From contig NC_089236.1 of the NCBI RefSeq assembly GCF_963924675.1, forward strand, positions 46,470,500-46,534,499: a stretch of 64,000 bases of DNA, given 5' to 3'. Position numbers and translations under genes: made by a program. This DNA is from Phocoena phocoena (Eukaryota; Chordata; Mammalia; Artiodactyla; Phocoenidae). Positions 34,701 to 45,560 of the stretch are shown here, piece by piece. The notes below the pieces were generated by a model. It had not been told where the DNA came from. It did no database searches and was given only the letters and a program-made list of their open reading frames with translations. How positions within the stretch are numbered: the first letter of the stretch is position 1; each line of letters begins with the position of its first letter.

Positions 34701-35947
34701 GAACAAGGTACCGTGGGAAACTTAGCTATTAGTGTAGCAGGGTCATGAAGAAGAGGCGGCGGCGGGAGATCGGAGGCGGCGGCGGGGGCGTGAAACTGCG
34801 GTAACTGCCCGCTGGGCTGTTGGTGTGTCTTTGTGGGAAGGGCGTAGTTCCTAAAGCCCTCTCCCGGCAGCGGCCGGGGCTCGGGGTTGAGAGCGGCCGT
34901 GGAGTCGCCTCCCTCGGCCCCTGGCTCTGCCATGTTCCGCAGGGACCGCCTTAGCGTGAAGCCCAATGTCAGGCCTGGAGCAGGCCCCAGGGGCTCCACC
35001 GCCCCCAATCCACAGCGTGAACGAGGGGCTCCCAGGCCGCCGAAGCCTGCAGCGGCCTCTGTCGCGAAGCCAGCGGAATCCACAGATGTGCCCCGGTGGA
35101 TTGCGGGGAAGCGGAGCCCCGAGAAAAGGCTCCCAAGAGCAATGATGAAAAGACAGATGGTGCGAAGGATGTTGAAGAATCCAGTAAATCTTCCTCTACG
35201 GTTTCACAGAGAAGAAAGCGAGTATCAACTACTTTTAGTCTGGTTAAACCTAGTGTCAGTGTTCCTTCAGAACCTCATCCTTTGTCTACAGTTAATCAAG
35301 AAGCTCCACGGACACACCCTGTTCTAACAAAAGAGAAACAGCCATGCTCAGACAGATACCGAATATATAAAGCCCAGAAACTGAGAGAAATGTTAAAAGA
35401 AGAATTGAGGAAAGAGAAGAAGCAATGGAAAAACAAATATGCTGTAAATGAAAGTCAGAGGCCACCAGATCGTTCCAAAATGACTATGAGAGATTTCATA
35501 TATTACCTGCCAGATAACAATCCAATGAGTTCTTCACTGGAGCAAGAAAAGAAAACTGAAAAATCATTGACACCAGTCCAGACAAGAGAGCAAGAAGGTA
35601 AGAGTACTCCTGATGGTGAAGATAATGAAGAAATAGAAGAGGAGATGGATGATGGGCCATTGCTGGTTCCTCAAGTAAAAGTGGCAGAAGATGGTTCTAT
35701 TATTTTGGATGAAGAAAGTTTAACTGTAGAAGTTTTAAGGACGAAAGGCCCCTGTGTTGTTGAGGAAAATGACCCCATATTTGAGTGTGGTTCTACAACT
35801 ACATACTCCAGCTTTAGGAAAAACTATTACTCTAAACCATGGTCAAATAAAGAAACAGATATGTGTTTTTTTAGCCATCAGCATGGTAGGAACTGACTTT
35901 TCTATGATTGGACAGCTTTTTACTCACAGAGCCAGGACAGAAATTAA
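34701..35947 (+). pseudogene. BDP1: BDP1 retrocopy, N-terminal part, frameshifted
   Basis: BDP1 (B'') is the SANT-domain subunit of TFIIIB, which opens promoters for RNA polymerase III in the nucleus. The start ATG is at 34932 after a GC-rich 5' UTR with GGC repeats (34750-34930). The first frame gives MFRRDRLSVKPNVRPGAG... and is lost by a one-base deletion near 35091. The second frame (35096-35896) carries KEKQPCSDRYRIYKAQKLRE, RPPDRSKMTMRDFIYYLPD, DGSIILDEESLTVEVLRTKG and SSFRKNYYSKPWSNKETDM, strongly conserved BDP1 blocks. An extra base in a T run near 35870 shifts it again, into LAISMVGTDFSMIGQLF, the start of the SANT domain. The copy stops at ...RARTEIK. No introns are present. Most of the protein is missing. 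Confidence 0.88.
34750..35060. promoter_or_regulatory. CpG-rich block from the BDP1 5' UTR and first codons
   Basis: A GC- and CpG-rich island-like block in otherwise AT-rich DNA, inherited from the BDP1 mRNA 5' end (GGCGGCGGCGGG repeats, GCGGCCGGGGCTCGGGG). Retained CpGs suggest that the insertion is not very old or that the block escapes methylation. No evidence of transcription can be drawn from the sequence. Confidence 0.4.
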
Positions 35948-36328
35948 GGGCTTCCCTGGTAGTGCAGTGGTTAAGAATCTGCCTGCCAATGCAGGGGACA
36001 CGGGTTCAAGCCCTGGTCCGGGAAGATCCCACATGCTGCGGAGCAAGTAATCCTGTGTGCCACAACTACTGTACCTGTGCTCTAGAGCCTGCAAACGACA
36101 ACTACTGAGCCCACGTACCACAACTACTGAAGCCTGCATGCCTAGAGCCTGTGCTCTGCAACAAGAGAAGCCACTGTAATGAGAAGCCCGTGCACCACAA
36201 CGAAGAGTAGCCCCTGCTCACCACAACTAGAGAAAGCCTGCGTGCAGCAACAAAGACCCAACACAACCAAAAATAAAAGAAACAAATAAATAAGTAAATT
36301 TTAAAAAATAATAAAATAAAAATTTTAA
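35948..36328 (+). mobile_element. CHR SINE, long form, 3' part of the BDP1 chimera
   Basis: Full length from the first bases (GGGCTTCCCTGGTAGTGCAG) through the B-box region GGTTCAAGCCC and the long right half with repeated CACAACTACTG and GAGCCTGC blocks to AACAAAGACCCAACACAACC. An AAATAAAA-rich tail of about 65 bases follows. The tail ends at the right copy of the 15-bp repeat that also bounds BDP1. It is the same longer SINE type as 38.5 and 58.7 kb, but on the plus strand. Confidence 0.9.
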
Positions 36329-36652
36329 AAGAATATATATCTTAATATTTGTTGATTTCCTATTATATGTTCTATACTCTGAAAGGTACATTTACCTAGA
36401 TGATCTCATTACTCTTCTGCAAGGTAGATATTAATAGCTCTAATAATGTGAACAAGAACGTAATAAGTCCACTCTAAATACAATATTACTTTGCTGTTGC
36501 ATTCATGGGTCTTCAGAACAGTTTCTTATCTATATCTCCAGTTTTAGTTTTATTTTTAAAATATTTTAAAATAATGCTGCAGTTGAAATAATTGCTTACT
36601 ATTCCCCAAATAAGTCTCAGTAGAACATCTGCTCCAATAATCAATTTTACTT

Positions 36653-36899
36653 AAAACACTGGGGCCGGGCTTCCTTGGTGGCGCAGTGGATGAGAGTCCG
36701 CCTGCCGATGCAGGGGACAAGGGTTCGTGCCCCGGTCTGGGAAGATCCCACATGCCGCGGAGCGGCTGGGCCCGTGAGCCATGGCCGCTGAGCCTGCGCG
36801 TCCAGAGTCTGTGCTTCGCAACGGGAGAGGCCACAACACTGAGAGGCCCACGTACCGAAAAGAAAAACAAACAAACAAACAAAAAAAAACACTGGGGCC
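36653..36899 (+). mobile_element. CHR-type SINE (short form), 14-bp duplication
   Basis: The body at 36667-36885 starts CGGGCTTCCTTGGTGGCGCAG and ends in an (ACAA)n/A9 tail. The direct repeat AAAACACTGGGGCC is perfect at 36653-36666 and 36886-36899. Confidence 0.93.
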
Positions 36900-37854
36900 A
36901 AGTGAAAACTAATGTCTTCATCGTATTACAGTATATTAGTAATAAGTTGTTGCTATATGGTATAAATACATATTTATATATTATTAAATAATGCAAAATT
37001 GCATATATTTTTGAACTAAATAAGAAACTTCAAATAAATTTCTAGCTTCAGTTGGCATTTTCTAGGTAGATGAAGAAGGCTCGGGACATGGTTAATTGTT
37101 CTCAAGACCTCTGCTTTCAGGCAGATGGAGCTGTGTGTTCCATTTTGCAAGATGTATGGTGTCCCAGTTCTATCACTTCATATCTGTGCAATGGCACCTA
37201 TATTTACACAACCTTATCTGCAGCACTGAGAATAACTTCTCATTCATAAGGTTCTTTAAATAGTACCTGAATGAATGAATACTTGAATGGAAAATGCTTA
37301 TTTGATTAATATTGGTGTCCATTACTAGATTCTAAGCTTCTTGAATGGAGGAGTAGTAATGAATAGTAATGTTCACTGTTTTATTGCATTTTGGGGATTC
37401 AGTTGGAACTTGGCATATCAGGCACCATGCAAGTGAGAAAAAATATATACACACATACAGAGAAACACCTAGGTCTTTATCTTTTACCATGTTCATTTTT
37501 TGCTTTTAGAACTATTTCCAGTATTTGTTTGTTAAAAGGCTGCAAGTTATCCTACTCCCTATATGGTTTATCATAGCACTAACATAATTACCATCCAAGT
37601 AGGAAGCCCATTGTATACTCATTTGACCCCATCATACCCTGTGGAATAGATATTTCAGGATGTTGATTGATCTAAAAGCAAAATAAGTTCATAGCCAGTA
37701 TGAATTCATCTAGAAGAATTTTCACATATTTGACATTTAACAAAATTGTGATATACATTATATCTTGATGAAATATATGTTTTCAACCTTCTCACAAGAG
37801 TACATGTAACAGAAAGAAGTCTGTAATTAATATTTGAAAACTTTTGTCTACATC
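36900..37854. other. Unassigned sequence
   Basis: AT-rich. No gene or repeat family recognised. Confidence 0.35.
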
Positions 37855-38050
37855 CTGAATCTGCTACCATAAACTGTGTGTCCATGTGAGAATCGCTTAA
37901 ATTCTCTCATTCTGCTTCTACCTTTGAATTTGCAGAATATAATATTTGACCTACCAATGTATCTGGGTTGGTGTGAGGAAGAAATGAGATCATGTGTGGT
38001 AAAATGCTTTGTGAATTATAAAGCACAGTGTCCATATGCTTCTCTGTCAC
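37855..38050 (+). mobile_element. MIR SINE fragment
   Basis: The block order follows MIR: GTGTGTCCATGTGAGAATCG, TTAAATTCTCTCATTCTGC, GTGAGGAAGAAATGAGATCA and AATGCTTTGTGAATTATAAAG. No tail. The overlapping frames on both strands are incidental. Confidence 0.6.
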
Positions 38051-38512
38051 TTGGTGGTTCCTGGCTAGGCATGTCCCTGTCAGTTTGACCAGTTGTTCTA
38101 ACAGATTTGAAAAGCTGAGTTTCAAACAAAAGATATAAAGCTAAAATGGGTTGCTTTAGACATTTTTGCATTTAGTCTTTCTAGCGATTGACATATTATC
38201 TAATGTAGCAATGGGAGCAAAGTCTCCCTTGGTCATCAACTCCAAAAGTTTTCATTTCATATAGAAAAGAGAAACTTTCTCCAAAGGTGCTCTACAATTC
38301 CTACTCACTGCTATGCTAGATTAGTTAGCATAGATTCATGCTAACGATCAATTGATCACATGCTTATATGAAGTCTCTTTTTGTATATTTCCTGCTGTTC
38401 TATAAAGGTTTCTACTATGAATGAAGATGTAATAACAAATTGTTATAACAAAATGTTAAAAACATTTTAAAGACATGTTTCAAAACCAAAAAATTACTAT
38501 TGTTGTAGATGA

Positions 38513-38900
38513 CAGATTTTTTTTTTAGATTTATTTAATTTATTTATTATTTATTATTTTTTTTTTTGGTGGCGTTGGGTCTTCGTTGCTGCCCGCGGGC
38601 TTTCTCTAGTTGCGGCGAGCGGGGTCTACTCTTCATTGCGGTGTGAGGGCTTCTCATTTCTGTGGCTTCTCTCGTTGCCGAGCACAGGCTCTAGGCACGC
38701 AGGCTTCAGTAGTTGTGGCATGTGGGCTTCAGTAGTCATGGCTTGCCAGCTCTAGAGCACAGGCTCAGTAGTTGTGGCGCACAGACTTTGTTGCTCCGTG
38801 GCATGTGGGATCTTCCTGGACCAGGGCACGAACTCGTGTCCCCTGTGTTGGCAGGCGGATTCTTAACCACTGTACCACCAGGGAAGCCCCAGATATTTTT
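38513..38900 (-). mobile_element. CHR SINE, long form, minus strand
   Basis: The body at 38521-38889 reads in reverse from a T-rich tail (TTATTTATTATTTATTATTT) through TTGCTGCCCGCGGGC to CCACCAGGGAAGCCC. Flanks CAGATTTT (38513-38520) and CAGATATTTTT (38890-38900) look like a slightly decayed duplication. Confidence 0.88.
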
Positions 38901-40624
38901 AAGGTGCTTATTTCTTTGTTCATTAGGGTGATGTATATACTGGAGACTCTTAACTGCCTTTGAAAAATTAGGAACTTAAAAATATACAGATGGCAAGGCT
39001 CCATTTTTAAAAATAGCTTTGAGGTTGTACTCAGTTTTCTGTAATTTTTTACTGTTCCATAATTGATTCTGATGGCTCAGTGCCAAACACAGATTTTGAG
39101 TGTGCGTGCATATTATCTGAAATGATAATTATACATAAAACACATTATTTTGATGCTTATTATTACAAATTTACTTCTGTAAAGCTTTTTCCCTTAGACA
39201 AATGAATTTGGAGAATGCAACATGCTAGTAAAAGGAGTGAATGTTTTAAATCCACAGAAGTATAAGTGATTTGTAACTTTAAAAAAAATGACACATTTAA
39301 ATTTTACTTCATGAAAATATAGTAACTTCATTTAGATGTATCAATAATATATTTACACCATCACATACCCTTTGACAAGCAGTTGGGCTGAGGTAGCAGT
39401 ACGCATTAAAATATTTCAAGCACTTTTGTATTTCTCAGATATCAACCATTAATGGGTGGTTGAATATTTTACATATGCTATTTTAACTATCTCAAAATAG
39501 ACAGTAAAATTCAATTTAGAACATTAAAACTATCTTTCCCTACTAAATAAACCATAGGTGTCCCTACAGTTCTGACACTAATGTAATTATTATTAGCTTG
39601 CAATTCTTATCTGAGACAGTTATATAGATAAAGTAAGCCCTGAGTAGCATTAAATCGGCCAATTTGACATTCTTATCAGTAATGACCCTTACATGGCTGT
39701 TTTGTTGTAGAATACGGTATGATTAAGTAATAGCAGGTGGGTCCTTACTGACATTAGTTATTTACAAGTCAATTATCCTTATTTTATCTGAGCTCTTTAG
39801 GTCATACATAATGAATATATATTAACATTTTGCAAATTCTCAAGATATATATATATGTACACATATATATATATATCTTAATATATATATTTGTAAACTC
39901 CAGGCCATCACAAAAACTACGTTACAATGAGGTTATTTCAGAAAATTGAAGTCTTTTATGTAACCATAAATAAGTTTCATTCAGAGGCATTTTTCTCAAA
40001 ATGTTATTTGAAAATTAGAGTTTTCTTTATTGACAGAGTGGTTTTCTAAAAAAAGAAAATTTCCCGATATCTAAGGAACATTTCCCATGCTCACGTTGGA
40101 ACAAACTTCAGCATGTTACTTTTCTTATCAGTTTATAATTCGATTCCTCATTGTTCTTTATATGTAAAATGGAGCTACTAATATTCTCTTCTTGATTATT
40201 TTATAGTATTCTTGTAGTAATACTTTTAAATATAAAGGGGCATATGAAAACAGTTTGGAAATAAAATGTTTCTACTTTGAATTGGAAGATTAGAAGATTT
40301 TCATTTTAGAACTTGAAGCAATCACCCAGGACCTGGCTTAGCAATTTTAAAAGCTTCATTTTAACAGATATTGTTAGTGAATTCCCCCTTTTAATTAGGA
40401 GGTCTTAAGGTTGCAATTTAGTTTCCCTGCTTAGGGAGCTACAATTCACAGGCACAGGTTTTAGTTCTCATATGCGTATGACTGAGGTGAAAAGAAATGT
40501 CACACAGATTCCAAGTAAGGAACTAGATTTGAGCACTGAAAGTCACACCCAGTTTGGGAGAAAAAATTCCTTATTTGGAGCAACATAGGAGCTAATTCCC
40601 ATGAAAACTCAGGAATCTGTACCT
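38901..40624. other. AT-rich unassigned stretch
   Basis: No gene or repeat family recognised except the AT palindrome at 39842-39880. Confidence 0.4.
39842..39880. repeat. AT-rich near-perfect palindrome
   Basis: AAGATATATATATATGT on the left pairs with ACATATATATATATATCTT on the right round a 2-4 base centre. Able to form a hairpin or cruciform. Part of a larger (TA)n tract to about 39891. Confidence 0.8.
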
Positions 40625-41055
40625 AAATAAATATTTTGGATGTCCAGTGGTCTGGGGCATAACAATATATTCTGCGTAAAAAGAGTTCTAAAATCTCAGT
40701 GGTCTACTACACACACATTTCTTTCTTGCACCCTGTGGGGTGGGTGTAATATCTCTGTTTCAGGCTGTAGATCAGGCTCAGATAAGCTCTTCATAGCTTT
40801 CATTTCAGGACTAAAGCTGAAGAAGCAATCGCTATTTATGATGTTTTAATTTTTCAAGGTGAAGAGCAGGATAGCTAGAGGGCAAGGCAAAACCAGGCAA
40901 GTCCACACAAGCATATTTAAAGTGAGCTTACCTTCCACTGGACAAAACAAGTTACGTGGCCAAGCCCAAAGTCGAGCCTGGGAATTTTGGCAAGAGAATT
41001 CTAAACACTACCGCAATACCGTTATCCCCTCAAAGGTGAAAGACAAGTTGGTGCA
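40625..41055 (-). repeat. Old mammalian LTR-like repeat, family not named
   Basis: The blocks AATCTCAGTGGTCTACTAC, CATTTCTTTCTTGCAC, GACTAAAGCTGAAGAAGC, AAAACCAGGCAAGTCCACAC and AAACAAGTTACGTGGCCAAG follow the order of a repeat found across mammals that I recognise but cannot name. Orientation is a guess. The 69- and 94-codon frames here are incidental. Confidence 0.4.
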
Positions 41056-41389
41056 CTTGTATGCTCCTAAGGAGAAAGAAAAAGTCAAAATACTTGTGGT
41101 AAATCTTTTAGGATCTCAGAGGCAACATATACATTACATTTGATGCTATGACTTTAAAACAATCTGAAACTACCATCTTTCAGCGGAGTCATTGTTGAGA
41201 AAAAATTCTCTAGGAGTCTTTTGAATTTCTTTACTTCCTGTAAGTAAGGCACTAACTGTCTTTTATTCCAGGATAATCTTTCAAAGAATTTTTGTATAGC
41301 AAACAATGTTGGAAGTTAGAGATACTGTCTCTCTCTTACATATATCTTATATTAATTTAAAATATCCTTCTTATTATTTATTACTTTTC

Positions 41390-41665
41390 AGAATTATATA
41401 TGTCCAATCAAGCTTGTTAATTACATTGTTCTTACAGATTTTTTTGTCTGCTTGACCTATCAACTGCTGAAGAGAGGTACATTAAAATTATCTATTATGA
41501 TGGTACATTTGTCTGCTTTTCCTTGTGATTATATCTCTTTTTGAGCTATGTGTTTTAAGGATACATCACTAGGTCATAAAAGTTTAGAATTGTAATATCT
41601 TCCTGTTGAAATAAATGTTCTTGCTATCTACAGACTTGCTTTATAGTAATGTTCTTTTTATTAGC
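41390..41665 (-). mobile_element. Antisense L1 ORF2 endonuclease-region fragment
   Basis: On the plus strand it reads TTTGTCTGCTTGACCTATCA, AGAGAGGTACATTAAAATTA, TATTATGATGGTACATTTGT and GGTCATAAAAGTTTAGAATTG, an antisense match to the common L1 ORF2 segment just after the endonuclease N-terminal half. Fully degraded. Confidence 0.55.
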
Positions 41666-42785
41666 CTTTTGCGGCAAAATTTCTGCAGCCTCTGCTCACA
41701 GATTGACTTGTCTGGTTCTAAGTTTCTTGTTGGAAAGTGGTATAAACAAACACTGCAGGTGACTCACAAAACCTCAGGCAGATATTTCTTTTATAGCTGA
41801 GGTCCCAACAGTGACAATGTAATCCAGAAGTCTGAAGTTGTGATGATAGCTTCTTGATTCCCCAGATTTCAGAAGTGATAGAGATTGGAGCTCCTTTGGG
41901 AAGTCAATTCGGAGACGTTCTGGCAGTCGTTCCCAGATTCTATACTATATCACCCAACAATTTAAACACCTAATTAATTCCCTCTGTTAAATTTCTTTCT
42001 TTTTAAACTATCTAGAGTAGATTCTGTCACTGAAACTCACATAATATAGTAACTGGTAACACCACTCTAGTGATTGGAATCTGGGCTTGGTGCCTAGTTG
42101 GTCTTGAAAACAGCATATTCATTTATTTCCAGGTAGAGTACCAGTAGTTTGTACATGAAAGTTGCAAATAAGTTGCCTAAATTTTCCCTCTTGATTCCCC
42201 TTTGGCAGACCAAATGCATGCTGGCACACCACCGTGTTGAGAATGAAGAATGTAGTAAGACCATGAGAGTGAATGACTGTTTCATCCACTGGAAAGTTTA
42301 AAGCTGCTATAACAGGATAGGCTTTAAATCTTAAGTTCTTGACTAAAGGCATAGTAGAAAGAAGGAAGTTTCTATGACTGCCCTAAAAGACAATCAGAGC
42401 CAGATGCTCTGGGTTGAGAAATTACAGCATATTCAGAAAGCCTTCTGTTATCTTAAATACTAATTGGAGCACACACTGGAAAAGAATTAAAGGCTGATAT
42501 TGAGAATATTGATAGTTTAAAGGATTTATTTGATTCAGCTTGCCTTCAACCCCCCACCCCACCTGTCAGCGCCTGTAGGGCCTTCACCAGAGTCAGATGT
42601 CAGCGTGTCATGTCCCAGGGGACCCGACATTTACACATAATGAGAAATGCAAGATTATGCTAATATACATTGGCAAAAAATTTCAAAATATTGTGTGAGA
42701 GTCATTGATAGAATACAAGACCATAAAAGAAAACACATAGATTTGGATTGGTTGAATTTATTGATGTGAAAATATATGTCTGACC
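41666..42785. other. Unassigned sequence
   Basis: No gene or repeat recognised. A small GC spot with CCCCCCACCCCACC lies near 42550. Confidence 0.35.
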
Positions 42786-43480
42786 TCTATGCTGTCCAAT
42801 AGAAATGTAATGTGAACTCTATATATGTAATTTGACTTTTCTAGTAGCCACATAAAAAGTAAAAAACAATAGGGAAATGAACTTTAGTATTATGTTTTAT
42901 CTATCCAATGTGTACAAAATACTCTCATTTCCAAATAGAATCAATATAAAATATTAAACATATATTTTACATTGTTTTTACTACCTCTTCAAGATCCAGC
43001 ATGAGTTTCCACTTACAGCATATCTCAATTCCAATGGTAAGTTTTCATCAGAAATATTCGATTTGTTTAAATATAATAAAACTTATAGTTGAGAAAGTAG
43101 AATCATATCCCCCAAGACTTTCCAAATATACTTAAAAGTTTCATAAAAGAATCAAATACCAAAATATTATTTTCCATTAGTATTTATATCAATTTTAATG
43201 AAACTAATTTATCATTATTGCAAGAATTGTTTTGACTTTGAAGCAAAAGCATATAATTTTAAAAATTACTTCTATCCAAGTTAAATAAATTCAATAATTC
43301 TTGTACCAAAATAACATTATTATTGATTTGTATAATGAAAAATTTTAATTTTAATATAAATCTGTGTACCAGCCTAACTAAGACACAAATAAACTCTTCC
43401 TTTTCTTGGAACTTTAAATTTAGCTTGTTCATGAGCAGTATGATGTTGGTGAAATATATAAATCACATTGCCCTTTTTTC
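42786..43480 (+). mobile_element. MER1/Charlie-like hAT DNA transposon fragment
   Basis: The left part is clear: ATGCTGTCCAATAGAAATGT, TTGACTTTTCTAGTAGCCAC, CATAAAAAGTAAAAAACAAT and CACTTACAGCATATCTCAAT follow the MER1-type hAT order. The right part (43036-43480) may be more internal Charlie sequence, but that is uncertain and no transposase motif was identified. No right terminal inverted repeat was found. Confidence 0.5.
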
Positions 43481-44619
43481 TTTGATGATTCAGTATATAG
43501 AAAGCATTTCTTTTGTTCCAAGAACATCTTGACATAATGAATAGTACAATAAATCACAGTGCATTTTTAATAGGTTTTAAAAGCTCTATTTTTTCTTCCC
43601 CTTTGCTTTCTTTTTCCAAGAGGAAAGAGAAGGGAAAAACAGGTGCAATTTGTAGTGATTGGCAAAAGCCTCCATATATTCACACAATTTTATTTTTAAA
43701 TAAATTATTTAATTTATTAAAATAAATTCCTATTTTTAAATTTGCAACAATAATTTTAAAAGCTCTCATGTGAGAATCTTCTCTTCAAGTGAAAGATCGG
43801 GGAAAAAAGTGAGATAGGGGATAACCAAGCTGTCTCAAAATGAAGAGATATCTCAGTCAAAAACTAATATTACCCAGCAGAACTTCTATAAGTGTTCAAA
43901 AGTCTAGAATTTTTTACTTAAGGAGTTGGGATCGAGTCAACAAGTCCCAAATCAGTCCTTCTATATTAAAAAGAGACAAAGGGAGAGTCTAATGAGATTA
44001 AACTCATAGCCACAGAGATGATGAGAACCAGAGACCTAGGTCTGTAAGCAGCAACTCCCTTTGTTTCATGTTGAATACCCTCATCTAGTTATTAGTTCTT
44101 CTTCCAGAAATCTGTCAAACAATGAGGGACTGGAGTTTTAAAAGGTGTATGGCCACAGAAAGAGATCTAGTGCTGAGCCAGTGAAAAGGTGAGATAATGA
44201 GATTGACATTGCTGACATCAAAAACCTGGTGAGAGAAAGATTAGTTTACAATCAAATTACTCTCATATTCACTTACAGCCAAATAAGTAAAGAGGCCACC
44301 TGTATTTTCCTCACGAGTAATGGCATGGAGACGATTATAATAAACACATGTTTTAGGCAGAAAGGCATCCAGTGGAAGTTGCTAGACATACGGGTTGTTT
44401 GAGGCTAGGCAAGATTCTCCTAAATGAATGATTCACCCATAGTAATGATGCTAAGTCATTACTGAGTTTCAGTTTATATCTATTTTCATTTTTTCCAATC
44501 TGTTGCAGTGTAATTGAAGTGGCGATATATTGTGTTGTTGTTCTAAAATATTGTTTTAAGTACATCATTCTACTCCATTTGTGCCAGGAAAATGCCCAGA
44601 CACCTTCATTAGAAATAAA
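43481..44619. other. Unassigned AT-rich sequence
   Basis: Nothing recognised. Confidence 0.35.
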
Positions 44620-45560
44620 GCAAATCTGTTCAACAGTACTCTGAACAGCAGGCACTATATGCTTTATGGAACAGAAAAGCTTTAACAAAGCTTATCCTGT
44701 ACAATATTCATTCTGCCTATGTCTGTTTATGTTCTCAAACTTTCTGAAAATGTGGGCGCAACAACAAAGTAGTGTTTAGCTACCCTCCTCTCTTGGACAG
44801 GTGGTTGATTACATGGATGGGCATCTTTTTTTGCAGGTGGTATACAAAATCATATACACCAGCTGCTCAGCCTACTGAGTGATACTTTGCTAAATGACAC
44901 AGCCCCAGCCATACATAACAACATATAATGATGCTACACTGATATCTTCACTAGATTCATTTAGCTCTGAAAAGAATTCTCTAAGAAAGACATTTCTGTG
45001 CCTTCATTTCTGTTTCATGCTGGGTAATGTTGGCAAGAATTATTCATGGCACATGTGAACAATTCAAAAAAAAATATTGTAAGAAAACAACAAGGCAGCT
45101 TTGCAGAGGTGCACTATCCACTTGATGACTTGGCATGCTGCCTCTGGTGCTTGGCATGGCACTCTGGCGGCTGGCACAAGGGATGCTATATATCCCTGCC
45201 ATTGGGCCTCTGCTACGCTACTTGCTGTGCACGATCAATATCGACCAACTGCATAAACAACCGGATGAACCTTGTATCTGAGGGATAGCAAATAGCATTT
45301 GAATCATTTTACATAAATCTGAAAATGTAATCGCGGTTGACATTCCTATTAGTATTATATCTGAGCGCGATGATTATAATTGAATAACATTAAATTTAAT
45401 TTATTGAACAGCAGTCCACTGCCCGCTTTACTGTGACTATGATCTGTGTAATGAAACCAGCAGTACGAAAAATTCTCTCAGTTTGTACACTTCCTGGACA
45501 GCAGCCAAAGTATTTATTGCTATTTATGCAATTAATGGCTATATTGATTCTTTTTTTTTC
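44620..45560 (+). other. Unresolved block with coding-like pieces
   Basis: Less AT-rich, with a cysteine-rich 80-codon frame (45046-45288) and, further on, a frame giving HCPLYCDYDLCNETSS followed by a hydrophobic run (about 45417-45530). The last is reminiscent of the CC..DLCN end of Ly6/uPAR-type domains with a hydrophobic C-terminus, but the upstream cysteine pattern does not fit and frames do not join. It could be a decayed exon or pseudogene, or chance. I do not recognise a gene. Confidence 0.2.

Larger units (their letters stand above)
34686..36343 (+). mobile_element. Chimeric retrocopy: BDP1 mRNA 5' part fused to a CHR SINE, one 15-bp duplication
   Basis: The perfect direct repeat AAGAATATATATCTT occurs at 34686-34700 and 36329-36343. 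Between the copies lie, in order, a GC-rich 5' UTR, the BDP1 coding part to about 35947, and a complete long-form CHR SINE with its A-rich tail. I see no separate direct repeat round the SINE. BDP1 ends without its own 3' UTR or poly(A) and passes straight into SINE base 1. The simplest reading is one L1-driven insertion event of a joined template. Alternative: the SINE truncated an existing retrocopy by a deletion-associated insertion. Confidence 0.75.

Noticed and set aside
34598..35083. 161-codon minus-strand frame over the BDP1 leader
   Set aside because: Antisense of the GC-rich BDP1 5' end, where stop codons are rare by composition.
35948..36040. tRNA-like promoter and head of the SINEs as possible tRNA genes
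   Set aside because: A- and B-box-like blocks are present, but the cloverleaf is not kept and the unit continues into SINE-specific sequence.
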